Assembly (NCBI GenBank): GCA_008921705.1
Contig: VFFE01007041.1
Coordinates: forward strand, 154,948 to 218,947
Direction of reading: 5' to 3'
Origin: Burhinus oedicnemus
Taxonomy: Eukaryota > Chordata > Aves > Charadriiformes > Burhinidae
DNA length: 64,000 nt
The notes below the pieces were generated by a model. It saw nothing but the letters and a program-made list of their open reading frames with translations, searched no databases and was not told where the DNA came from. Below are positions 9,897 through 22,504 of this stretch, piece after piece; the stretch's first letter is position 1, and every line of letters begins with the position of its first letter. A program made the translations under genes and the position numbers.

Positions 9897-9905
9897 TGGT
9901 GGCAG
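9897..9905 (+). other. Possible tRNA-Leu primer-binding site
   Basis: TGGTGGCAG equals the complement of the 3' end (CTGCCACCA) of a leucine tRNA. Only the first nine bases match; the following bases diverge. ERV-L elements are known to prime from tRNA-Leu, which supports the preceding LTR call. Confidence 0.4.
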
Positions 9906-12600
9906 GCCAGGACTTGGTGTTTAGGACCTGAATAATCCTGCCTTGCTGCAATTGATTTGGATAGAACAGTAAGTTAGCCTCATCAAACAAATTGTTCCTG
10001 TTAACAGTGAACTGTTAACATGGCAACTGTTGCCATCATCTTAATTTTGGAATTCATCCTGTTCAACAGGCTGGCTGGAATTAGCACTCAACTTTAACCT
10101 TGCAAAATTTTAGGGTCTATTTGAAAGAAATGTGTGATACTCATCCACATAAGTGTGTATGTAAGAGAAACATAGAAAAATTCAGGGTATAGAGACTCTC
10201 ATCCTGGAGATTCTGGATGCTGATGTCTTGAAGATTCTGACAGAAGGAGAATCTCTCATTTTGTTCCCAGTGTCAGCCTTCTCCCATGGGAGAGAGCAAA
10301 CTGAAATTTAGGTCATAATAACCTCGGTTGCAGAGTCTTACATTATAAAAGATTCAGTCTCTTCCAAGCAATGAAACTATAAACCCATGGAAGATGCTAC
10401 ATTCAGCATCAACCAAATAAATGTCCTCCCAGAACTGAGGAATTACCCTCCAGATCCAGTATGCTTCTAGTGGACTTCCTCACACCAAATGATTTCCTAG
10501 TGCCTAGTAGGAGTCCAAAATTGCTGCATGACTGCCACAGATACTTTTGCTAAAAGAGTGGATTCCTAAGACATGGTAAGCCTACTGAGCTTCCAATAGA
10601 GGGTTTCAAATATGGGCCATCATATGCTAAAATTTCTGGAGACATACATGGAATAAAAAAGTTTCAGGAGTCAAGTTTCCTTGGCCTGGAATCTCTTTGT
10701 TGTGAAAGGATGCAATCCAGGGCCCTGAACTAGGTGGCTGCAACACTAAGTATGTGTTTATAAAGCCTTCTATAAAGCATAATTTACATTCCATGAGCAG
10801 CTACCTACCACTAGTTGCAATAGCCAGACTCACTATGACCTCCTAACATTGGATTGGTCAAATCCTACGGCAAACATCTGACATGATGGACACAAATCAG
10901 TTGCTTAAACACAGGTGCCTAGGGCCACTTAAAACACTCTAAGGCATCCTAGACATCCATATGTCACTGCCAGATGTGACACACGATTTATGAGACTCCT
11001 CTACTTTTCTGGAGTAGGAGACAGAGGCCAGGCATGCATCTAAATTTACACATCTTCAAGCAACACTAGACAGCTATATTTTGGCAACTAGATTGAGCTC
11101 TATCATTTAACGTTCAGCCAAGGAGTTTCATCCACCTGTGATTCAGAGACTCATGTGATGCAGCACAGCTGTGTGACCATGGCTAATTTTAATGAAAAAA
11201 TGAGTTGTTAATGTGTGGAAGTATAGTGAACTAAAGCCTTTCAGGACAAGTAAAAACACAGACAGAAGTATAACTGTTTAGATAGTAATAACAGCTCTAA
11301 TATTCAAGATAAAAGTCACTGCTATGGAAAGGTGTAAAATCCCTAAGAATTAAAAATTACATTAGAACAGAAAATCAGAAGGTAGCAAGCAAGGAACAGT
11401 GAGGATCAGACCAATTCAAGCAGTAATGGAGGCTGATACTCACTCCGCTGATTGAAAACTTTGGTCAGTAAAGATGTATTAGAAATGTCATCTGCATGGT
11501 GAGCATAGTAATGCTGTGCAGAGCAGCTGGTTAGCCCTAGGTGGTCTGATTCCTAGTCCTTTGTGCTCTTAAAATGCATATATCTTCCTTGCAGGGTACT
11601 TTAATGCTATTCCAATTTTGTAAAGGGAAGGACCCAAAGGGAGTGTTATAGTGAGTGATGTGATCCTCCCCCTCTTACCACATGTTCGGAGATCTTTTAC
11701 CACGCAGAGAGACAATAGGTCTTGAATCACAGCAGGTAGGTCAGCCCCTGGCCCAGGAATTACATGCGAGATTCATCTCCACATTCAGACATCTACATTT
11801 TCAAAGGACCGTAGGACCATGTAGCTAGACGCAGGTTCTCACAAGAGATATAAATAACAATGGGTGTCATAAACATGTTTCTGTATTATGGAGTATGCTG
11901 ATAAGTTACATATTCTGCACGGCACGTGTAAGCTGGGGAAAAAGAATTTACAGCATGTTACCTAGCAAGGAAAGAAGTTTTAACTGCATAAGGTATATAT
12001 TATGATTTTTAATATGTTACTTTGATCAATAGCTTGTGTAACTTAAGCACAGCTGTAGCATATAAAACTACTGTTTAGCAATATTTGACTATGAGATAAC
12101 TATAAGCTAAACCATAGCAGCAGACTACTACAATAATGAGATAACTATGAGGTAAGTGTGGTAATGACAGTGAAGAGTTCTAACAAATATAACATCATGC
12201 TGTAACAGAAATACTAGCAATCTAGTGCTATGGCTATGATAGGCAATTCCCAAACCCCCAAGCTCTCCCAGCCCTCTAAGGCCTGCAAGACTCCTCTATT
12301 GGTCCTGACAGTCCACACCCATGGCACAGAGCATCTAGGACATCCTGCCTGGTGTTTCAAGGTGTCCTGGAGAGGATGCTAGCAGCAGTCGATTCTTATC
12401 CACTGGGGTCTTTAGTGCTCTGTCGTGACTGAAGTGTCAGATTAAAATTTGGCAGTCCAGACACAGGCGCAGCTGGCACAGCTCTCTTTGTAAAAGAACA
12501 AGATATAGCAAATTGCTAGTACTTCAACATGGCCTTCCTGTAGTAGCTTCAACTCTGATTTGCTCGGTTTCTAAATAAATGTGGTAAATAAGCCTGTGAA
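9906..12600. other. Unresolved sequence, possibly degenerate ERV or old repeats
   Basis: This stretch is less AT-rich than what follows. It contains mRNA-like but stop-riddled sequence; two parts look repeat-like to me (about 10,680-11,080 and 12,240-12,480), without a family I can name. No frame longer than 60 codons is open anywhere in it. It may include internal remnants of the retrovirus whose LTR lies at 9606-9895. Confidence 0.35.
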
Positions 12601-15600
12601 AACATGATCCATAAGTCTTAAGCCTTTTTCGCTTTGCTGTAGTTTTGTAAAATTTTTCCAGACAATAATTTCAAAGAGGTACTTCTTTCCCCAGATGCCA
12701 CACATCAATGCAAACAGTCTAGTTTTGTCTTTTCAGCTTAGTGTAGTTGCATTCCAGAGACTCTTGGTAACGCATCCTGAATTTATCCAGGGAGTAACAG
12801 TCTCAGGTAGTCCAGTACGCCCAAATTAAGTTTTACATTCCTTCTGCAGGTGTAAATCTTCAATGGGATGACTTGGCCATGGTTAACATGTGATTTGTCA
12901 GTGAAAAAAAATCCATTCATGTAATTAAATCTTTCATTTTAAGTTGTTTTCACTTAAGTACTTCTGAGCTGTTACACAAGTTTAACTCTTTCAGTACATA
13001 ACCATGTGTAATATGTTATGTGAGAAGCACATATTGTACAAAAAGAAAAGCAAAATATTAATACTGCTGTCAGAGTTCAGTTAGAAGCCGCTGTAGATAA
13101 CTAAGAATGCTGAAGTGTGCAGGTTAGGTACCACTTTAATACTACTTGCTGGATTTCAGAACTTTATTCACAATGTCCAAAGCATATGTCTTTCTTTTTC
13201 ATCTTCTCAGAATGGTTTCAATTATCCACCAGTTTTGTTTCTATTTCTAAGGGATGTTTTTTGTTTGTTTTATTGGTTGTTTGGTTTTAATTCTTACAAT
13301 GTTTTAAAATACCTGATTTTGCAAATTGAGTAGGAAAAAATATGATTTAACTCAGGCATCTGCTGTGAAGAAAATTTTCACATTTCAGTGCCCAAAGCTA
13401 TCTTGAGTGTCCAGTAATTGTAATGGCAAAGAAAATATCTCAACATTTGTTTCATGCTAATCTTATAAATTGGTGAGAGACAACAGATGTGCAGAACAGT
13501 TAACAAATCCTGAGTTTAAATATTGAAAAATAAGAATTAAAGTTGGGAATTTTTTTATCAATAATTTGAAGTTTGAAATAATCTACCAAGTAGGATGTTT
13601 TCTATCTGTTTACAGAACGAAATTTCCATGTACTTGATTAAGTGCTCAAATATGTTGTTATTCTCTAAAGTGACTTTTAAAACATTATGTAGCATCTTTT
13701 CCTATGTTATATGCAATTGTATTTATTAATGTCTGTCGAAGTATTACAATTTTCATATACTTCTTTCAATTAATTAATTATTATTTTGTAGGCTGATAGG
13801 GGATTTTAGATGTTCCTGGTATTAATGAAGTACAAGATTTTTTTCTTTTAGCACTAGATTAATTTTTTTTTCTTAAAAATTTACCTGTAGCCTCCTAATG
13901 TCATGTTTTCTAGTTTATTTTAGGTCAAGTATGTTGGAAAGCATATACAAACCTTTACAAGGCCATACATTTTTATAAACTACTCTAAATATGACACCTT
14001 CCAAAGCACAATCAATATGAAATGGAACCTGTTGATCTCATGCTGAGCGCTACCAAGTTTGCTCCAACAAACCAGATAGAATTTTGACCTTGTACATTGT
14101 GTTCTCTCCAATTCACCGTGTACTTTCACAATTGGAAACAATTGTTCTGTTCTTTTTCTGATAAGGAACAATTCCCATTATCCAAAAAGACACGATATTG
14201 CAAGTTCTAAAGGTCACTACCTCTTAAAAATGCTTTGAAGGCACACAAGAAATGTGGGCAGAGTTTCAGTACTTTGTGCTATCCATCTACTTGGTGAGTA
14301 AGAAAAGGTATTGCCACACACAAGCTACACACTGTTGGAAAAGCACATATTTTCTAGAGCAGCAGGAGAAAATCTTGTATACCATCTGCCTTCTAAGAGG
14401 TGTGAAGGGAATTTCACATGACAGAACATGAGTGACTTCCTCTGCAAAGTGAGGAAACAGATTGTCATCATTTTTTTCACTCAATAAATTATTGTTTAGT
14501 CACAGGGCTCACATCCCCCACGGTAACTTCTCTGACATATAAGATTTATTTATTTATTTACTTACTAACTTACTTACTTATTTATTTTGGCAAAGGAAAT
14601 GTTTTGTCTTTATTGTCCAGGATGTTTCTTAAAAAATTAAATCCAAAGCAAAATAAGACACAGATTTAACAAATATTGAAAAATATTTTAAAATTGAGGG
14701 CAAGAAAAAAGTTGTTGTCATATTGACTTTCTGCTGACTTTCTGAAGAACTGTAAATGACTGTAGGAAATAATATGAATTCTGCACTTGTGATTGTCAGA
14801 ATGAATAAATTCTATAAAAAAGAATTTTTTAATGTAACTCATTAAATAGTACCAAAACCAATTAATGTTATTTCACAAATTTTCCCATCAACTAGGAAAA
14901 TGTACAGTTAAGAGTTCTCTGCAGATTTTCATTAAAATCTCGGAATGTCAAGAAGCTAGAGAGGAAAGGAGAGGGAAAAAAAGAGACAAAATGGTTTTTT
15001 TCATTAGTTTTGGCAGTTACTTTGAACATAAGTATTCCAATTAGGGAATGATGCCAAAAATAGCTTTATCTTTTGATCTTTTCTTTTTGGGGGCATTTTG
15101 TTGTTGTAATTGCTGGTAATAATATAAGTCTGAAACATTCTTCATGAAAGCAAAAGAGCTTAATTTCAACTTGTATGATTCACGTGAGCTCCATTTACCG
15201 ACACTTTAACACTGTGAATCATTAATCACTTTAACAAATTAGAACGCAACTCTATTAGATTTCCTGTTATGGACTTTAGCAGATGTCTAATTAGAAACTG
15301 AAAGTGAATTCAGATTAGACCAGTGCTTGGCATATGTGTAGTATCAAATCATTATTTATTAATATAAACAGTTTCTCAGGGGCAAGACAAAATATTACTG
15401 GTTTTCTCCATTTACAATTTTTCAGTAAGAGAACATTTAAATATTGCATCCCCACAACCTTAGTTGCTATGGAATGTTTTAGAGATGTAAATGAAATAAT
15501 CTATAGCATTTCCGTTAAAAATCTGCTGCAGGGACTATTAAAATTCTTCTATTTCATAATCTTCAAATTTTTAAATATATTTATTAACATTAAAATGTAT

Positions 15601-16962
15601 GAAAACTCTGATGAAATAAAACCTCACATCTTTCATTATATTGGTATCAGTTAATTTTATATTAATGTATGATGTGCTACATCATTGTAGGTCACTGAAC
15701 ATACAAACATAATTTGTCCAACATTTGATTTAATATCTTCTTTTTCAATAATTGTTATATTTTGGTTGTAAATTAAGATATTCTTCTTGCAATTGTATAC
15801 TACTATAACACAGCAATGTTTCTGAACACTATAATTAATAATTTCTGGACCTAGAAAACTTAGAACAGCAGCAGTTAGTACTCAAATACTCTTTTTTCCT
15901 TATTAGACATAGCAAATTTTTTGAGCTTGATCTTGTCACATGAAAGCCAAGAGCGGGTTTATCAGTGGATGCAGAAATCATACCTTGAATTTGGTACCTT
16001 TGTTACTTGAATTTTTAGTTGCTTAGATAGATAGATTGATAAAATAAATTTTAAAAAAGCCAGTTCTTAGGTATAGACTCACAGAAGTAATCATGAATTC
16101 AAGACTCGTAATATCAGTAATTCATAATAGCTTTGAACTGAGTTCAGAAAATAATTTCTCAACAACACTCGCCTTTGTTGCATAAAGTTTAGTCCAAGCT
16201 AAGTTGCCTTAGGCCACATCTATATTAAACTGTATTTTGGAACAAAAATATGTTTTTGAAGAAATTCTCCTGATCATCCCATGCCACTTGTTGTTTGGGT
16301 TTTTGAAGCGATTTTAATGAGGTTTGATGAAGGTGATCTATTATTTTTGTCTTTTTTTTTTTATTTTCTCCCTAGGAAAAAAAAAAAACACACCACCTTC
16401 CTATAGAGAAAACTTAATTGGAAATTCTGTTCCAGGTGCTCATCAAATGCCCAACAGTACCTAATGCAGAAATGCTTGATCTTCCATATACCTTTGAACA
16501 ATATGCATGTTAGTGATGTTCAGTCCAAGAGAGCAACCAAACCTATTCCAAAGGAAAACAAGTAAACAACCAACCAACACAGTGTAGATGCAGAGGCCTC
16601 ATAAAAACGGTTTTGATTTACTGATCAATTCCTACTGAAGAACAGGAACTTCTATGAAAAATACCTTGCTACTGTAAATATAACCTTAATCTTGACAGCA
16701 AAAAGACATTTTCAGGATATTCCTAATCTCAGCATTTCCTTTTGTTCAATTTGAGCAATTCAGTATGCTGCTCCTCAAGCAACCCCCTTTTAAATATATT
16801 ACTTATCCACTACATAACTCAGGTAGAGCTATTATTTATATGTATAGACGTATTTCTCCTAAATGCTTCAACATTCAGTACCAAAGTAACTACTTTTTAA
16901 GTACCTGACTCACATTGCAGAATCCAAAAGCACTGGAATCATATTCTGTGTATAATGTATGT
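12601..16962. other. AT-rich non-coding sequence with simple repeats
   Basis: Long AT-rich sequence without recognisable genes. It includes the tetranucleotide repeat at 14,546-14,588, facing T and A runs at 16,352-16,362 and 16,377-16,388, and a segment around 15,150-15,320 rich in TAAT cores with a CACGTG, discussed in the findings. The frame at 15,334-15,654 is AT-rich low-complexity protein and is not credible as a gene. Confidence 0.5.
14546..14588. repeat. Tetranucleotide microsatellite (TTAT/TTAC)
   Basis: Imperfect tandem four-base units, ttat and ttac alternating, with one ttaa-type variant in the middle. It is likely polymorphic. Confidence 0.85.
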
Positions 16963-17578
16963 AATGTGCACTTGCAGCCCAGAAAACCAATCGTAACCTG
17001 TGCTGCATCAGAAGAAGTGAGGCAAACAGGTCGAGGGAGGTGATACTCCCCCTCTACTCTGCTCTCATGAGACCCCACCTGGAGTATTGGATCAGCTCTG
17101 GGGTCTCCAGTACAAGAAAGACATGGACCTGTTAGGGTGGGTCCCGATGACAGTCACAGAAATGATCAGAGGGCTGGAACACCTCTCTTATTAGGAAAGG
17201 CTGAGAGAGTTGGGATTGTTCAGTCCAGAGAAGAGAAGGCTCCGGGAAGACCTTATTGCAGCCTTGCAATACTTAAAGGGGGTTTATGAGAAAGATGGAG
17301 AAAGACTTTTTACCTGAGTCTCTAATGACAGGACATAGGGTAATTGTTTTAAACTGGAAGAGAGTAGATTTAGTTTAGATATAAGGAAGAAATTGTGTAC
17401 AATGACACTGGAACAGATTGCCCAGGGAAGTGTTGGATGCTCCATCCCTGGAAGTGTCTGAGGTCAGGTTGAATGGGGCTTTGAGCAACCTGATCTAGCG
17501 GAAGATGTCCCTGTTCATGGCAGAGGGTTTGGACTGGATGATACACAAACCAACACAAACCATTCTACGATTCGATGA
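16963..17578 (+). mobile_element. CR1 LINE 3' fragment
   Basis: It starts in the RT C-terminal region (aatgtgcacttgcagcccag, equivalent to QCALAAQ) and runs to a CR1 3' UTR ending cattctacgattcgatga. The amino-acid motifs that survive are MRPHLEYW-like and [16 protein letters not shown], broken by stops and small deletions (for example at about 17,095-17,160). The 3' UTR form (gcaacctgatctag... then gatga at the end) groups it with the copies at 60-64 kb rather than with those at 1 kb and 5 kb. Confidence 0.9.
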
Positions 17579-17958
17579 AATGCTTAGATATGTGGTAAAG
17601 GGATTCTCAACAATCAGTACCATGAATAGAAATGTCCCAAGTCTGGTCATCAAGACACTCCAAAACAGAAGTCTATATACTAGAAACGTATCATCCAGGA
17701 TTTATGCTTCCTCATCTTGGAAGTGATGAGGTATATTTGGCCACAATTTATACCTCATAATTGTTTTGTTGTTTTAGTCCATTCTGTTAAAAAATACCCA
17801 GCAAAACCCACACAAGCCAAAATAAAGTACATGCATTCAGAACTTAATGTTTATTTTTACACAACATCTATTTAAGATGTTGGAGATTACTTTTTTCTGT
17901 GAGAGAAGAAGTCAAACCTGTGCTCTATCAGGATTTTGGCAGGGTTGTTTTGGGTTGG

Positions 17959-17977
17959 TTTTTTTTTTTTTTTTTTT
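17959..17977. repeat. Poly-T tract
   Basis: Nineteen consecutive T. No retroposed body is recognisable on its 3' side, so it is not called as a retrocopy tail. Confidence 0.8.
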
Positions 17978-20900
17978 GTGAACACTTCTTATGTAGCTGC
18001 ATAATAGAATTAAGGATTAATTGTTCAAGAAAGAAAGAATGAACAAGATCAGCTATGACATTTCGATCTAATGACTAGGACAATATTTAAATAGAATGAG
18101 ACGATGTTTTCATCTCTGCCTCAATATTGGTTTTGTATTTTATCTAATGATTGTTTAATGCAAGTCCACAGTAACTAGATCTGTATAACCATTGGCATCT
18201 TTTCTGCCTATCTCACCCACAGGGGTGAGGATTACACTGGAAACTGACTGCTGAAATGCACTTTTAGAAGTGTATTGGGTAATGATGCCATAAAACCTCC
18301 AGTGAATCTATATCTTAAGTCTCCAGTCATGTGAAAAAGTTACTGTTAAGCAGTTCAAGAGTTTAGCATTTACCTAATCCCTAATGGGACTTAATTACCT
18401 TAAAGTTTGTATACATGTATAATGTCCATTGCTTCGGTTAGATCAAACCTTTCTCTTGAGAATAATGATGTCACTGTGTAAAAATTCAGAGGATCTTGCT
18501 TACACAGCAGTCTTGCAGAAAAAGAACCCTTACTGTCATTTAAAAATAGGGTCAGAAGTGTAAATTTAATAGCCGGTAAGTTATTAATATTAATATTTAT
18601 CTTATTTATACTAATATATCAACAAATATAGATGTTATTTACGATAATTTTATTTAATGTAAGTTTAATGATCCTGATTTAAATAGAATTACCTTTTTTT
18701 GTCTCCATTTTGTTTCTTCTTTTTCCTCATGAGTGGTCATTAACATTTAAAAACCTCTGTCACAATCTGTGTTTGTACCAGAATGTCATACAGATCAACC
18801 TCTTAAAAGCCCAAAGATGTTCTGTTATTGTACCACAATTTTGGTACTCCTCTTGTAGCATAATTTGTCTATTTATATACATAAATGACTTTTTATGTTA
18901 TCCCTGTTAATTAGTTTGTAAGTACTCACTCTATGTCATTGATTTCTCTCCTTTCTTTGCTGCTTTCATATTCAGAACAGGACTTTTTGTCATGCCACTT
19001 TGGTTGGAAGTGACAATTGTTTAAAGCAGACATTTAAATTGAATCGTAAATTAACATTTTACTTTCTGCATTTGTTGTAGACCACAATATTGATAAGGTG
19101 GGGAAACAGATTACCACGTTATCTGTAGTTATATTCCCAGTCCCATAAAGTATTCCTTTTTATTATAGCACGATCTAGATTCCAACACCCAAGCTTGAAT
19201 ATTAACTATGTCATGCCAGTGGCCTGTATTTTCCTTTGGGCTTATAATTACCCTGACAACTAGGAAAACATTATAGCTCCTGAGGGAGCTAGAGGTAACA
19301 TTTCCAAAAGTGTTCAAGCTCAGACTAATGTTCCTTACATGGGGACAGGCTCACATGGACTAACTGCTTTTGAAAATCTTTCCTTGAATGCTTACCTTTG
19401 ATCAACTTTCATCTCTTCTTTTTAGTAAGGAATCTTCAAGAACAGACTCAAAAGTGAAGAGGAAGTGATTGCAGCTAAGACTGTCAAAGGGTACACTGAT
19501 TCAACATACTCCCTAAGCAGCTTATTAGTGCCAGAGCTCTTGGGAAGTCGTGTATAATGTTAAATGTTATTATAAGTTAGAAACCTTCCTAAGGTGCTGG
19601 TTCATGGAGAAATTTCTACCTCCTTTTTCTAGGGGTAAATCTTTCCTGGACATGGGTAGCCACAGCAGGGAAGAAAAAGGTAGTTTATATTTGTTTGCAT
19701 TATCCCTGGCTAATCTAGGTAATAGAGTGCTCATGTTTGTTCTCAGTCCCATATATTTATTTTTTTATAGATAGGCACATTAATAAGATCATTGTAACAA
19801 CCATAATCCCTTTCCTATTGCTGTCAACTGTTCTACTGTTTGCCATTATTAGTGATACAATGATGATTGCCTGTCTAAAAACGTAGAACAATGCTCACAG
19901 ATTTACCTGGGAATCGGTAGAATGTCAAAATTATTCGCGAGTGATCCCCATCAAAACAGTTTTCTAAATCCTCTGGACTTTGCAGCGGTATAAAACTGAA
20001 ATTCCTGAATTGTTGAGCCTTCACTGATTAAGGTTTCAATCAAAGGGTATAGAAAAGGAAAGGATCAGAAAAAGGAGTGAAGTAAAGCGTTTTCTTATTG
20101 CACAGAAATCAGCTCTCACAGAAAAGCTGCTGTGGCCAAAATTTCTACTTCTGCTCTTTTTTAGTCTTGACCGTATCTGCAGTGGTACCTGTTTAAGTAT
20201 CAAAATAAGATACTCAGAACAAGGAGTAAGGTTGACCTAAGCTCCCTATAAAGGTAGTAGAGAGCAAAAACGTTCAATTTCTGACTTTCCTTGTGGAGAT
20301 TCTCTCTTCACTGACGATACAGAAAGCTGTGTTCCCATAAAGTTCCCAGAGGTATGTTCCTTACTCTCTTAAGTTGAGGTGGGCTATATGCTAACGTTCG
20401 TATGTGTTCACATATGAGTGATTAGACAGAGGCACATACATGTGTGCCTATTTAAATTATGCAGACACAAACATACAATATGCAGCAAGTAAACACGTAT
20501 GTATATGCCAATATTAGCATAATTTGTTTATTTATCTTTATAATATTAAACCTAGCTGTCTGAAAGTACACACAGGAAGTATCTTGCAGGCAGTATCACA
20601 TAACAGACCATTTCCTGCCACCTTATTCATCCTGTTCTACTCTTTCAAAAGTAATTCTATCAAAGCTAATGCTGTAATATTAAAATATATACAAAATCAG
20701 TGCTTCATTTTTTTGAGGTAATAAAATAAAAGAATAATTACCACATGACTGATTTCTTCTGAAAACCTTAAAGAAGGAGAACATACCACTCTAGAAGGCT
20801 CAGAGATATCTGAAATGTTTTAATGATTTTTATATTAATCAATAGAAAAAACAGAAATACCTAAATAACATTATTGAAGGTGCCTCTCTGTAAGCTATAT

Positions 20901-21287
20901 TATTCATTGCAACAGTTGCCTTTCATCCAAGGTCAAAGCATAAGGTAGGGTAAAGTAGAAATATTTTAGCTGGAATTGTTTGTCTCCATAGAGAGATAGA
21001 GTGCCATCTTATTAAGGTAGAAAGTCCCAGAAGGAAAAAGGAACAGAATATATCAAGTAGTGAATATTCTCAGTAGTGTCTTGTGAAGTTTTATAGGATG
21101 ATTTCATTATGAATAGTTATGTGTCCAATGAAAACAGAGCTGTCAGAGAACAGAGCAGTAACTAGATCAGTCACAGTTATATTGGCTCAGCACACAATCT
21201 TAGGCAGACCAAAAGTACTTCCTGTGAAACTGGAGCACAATACTTCTACTCTTTTGGATACAAACAATAGGTTTAATTTTTACTATG

Positions 21288-21344
21288 ACAAATAATCAAT
21301 CAGCTGTATTTTAGCTATTGATTAATGTCTGATTGATTATTTGT
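21288..21344. repeat. Perfect 16-bp inverted repeat with 25-nt loop
   Basis: ACAAATAATCAATCAG at 21,288-21,303 is repeated in reverse complement at 21,329-21,344. Pairing does not extend beyond the 16 bases on either side. It could form a hairpin in DNA or RNA. It is too short for a typical transposon and too AT-rich to assign a function. Confidence 0.85.
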
Positions 21345-22480
21345 TCACGGTAAAGTCAATACCCAAAACACAGCTGATTTTTAAAGTTATTGTACTACTG
21401 TTTCCTGACATAATTGTGAAGTAATTGGAAAGGACAAACCTGCTACTTACAAAACTCCAAGCACTACACAACGCAACTGATACATATGTCATAAATCTTA
21501 AGAATTTATCTCCTAAAAAACACACAGAAGAAAATGTATATATCAATGTTTGCTAAAGCATATGCAAGGACATATGTTTGTGCTTTTTATATAATTATGT
21601 GGAACAGCATGAGAAGGGTAAAATATGTATAAGAAACATTATTAGGTCTGTACCCTAATGATCTGTCTTTGAAAGATATTCATAGTATCTCAAGCATCTT
21701 TTACAGTGTTTTATGTATGCAATATTTACAACATTGATAAACTACATAACCAAACACTTTTATCTAAAAATCTTATCATGCTTATCAGTTTTATGTAATG
21801 TGAACCTGATTTTGAGCAGCAGTGGAACACCATTTAATCTATGCATTTAGTGATTTCTATATTGGCTATCACTATTGCTTTAGAAAGTTTTTAAAAAACT
21901 TTTTTAAAAAGTATTTTTCCTTTCATGAAGCATTTATTAGGGCACTCCTTTAAACAATATACCTCTGAATTCTGATAATAATTTTCAAATTATTATTCAC
22001 CTTTTCACACTAATCTCCAATATTATCTTTGTTCTCTCCAATGAGAAAAAATATAACATTCTTGCAAGTGAGGGATTAAAAGAATATTTGTTTTCTCACT
22101 GTGGGTTTTTTGGTTTTTTGTGGGGTTTTTTGTTTGTTTTTGTTAGTAATTAGCAATGTAACTCCACTAAAAAGGAAAGTCCGACATACTTTATCAGGTT
22201 TTCCCCGTCCTAAATGTCCAAGTGTACTATAAATAAGAGTCTTTCCATGGGGGGGCTGTTTATTCAACTTGTCTTCAGGCAATTGCTTTTGCAACGTATA
22301 TAAGGAACATTCAGAAACACTCTCACGGTAAAGGAAACCTGGACTTTACATTGGCTGTGGCTGTGGGATCACTACTCCATGCCCACCTGAAATCACCTTA
22401 CAGATTATCTCCCTTTTTTTTATTTTAAAAAGTCTTGCTTCAGACTGTAATAGTTAAATTGTATTTCTTGGTATTTTACA

Positions 22481-22504
22481 GTTTCTTTTTTCAAAAAAAG
22501 AAAC
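22481..22504. repeat. Compact palindrome, 11-bp arms
   Basis: GTTTCTTTTTT is followed, after two bases, by its exact reverse complement. Low-complexity arms make a chance origin likely. Confidence 0.75.

Noticed and set aside
16352..16388. Facing T and A runs resembling a hairpin or retrocopy tail
   Set aside because: Homopolymer arms pair trivially, and no retroposed body lies next to the A run.
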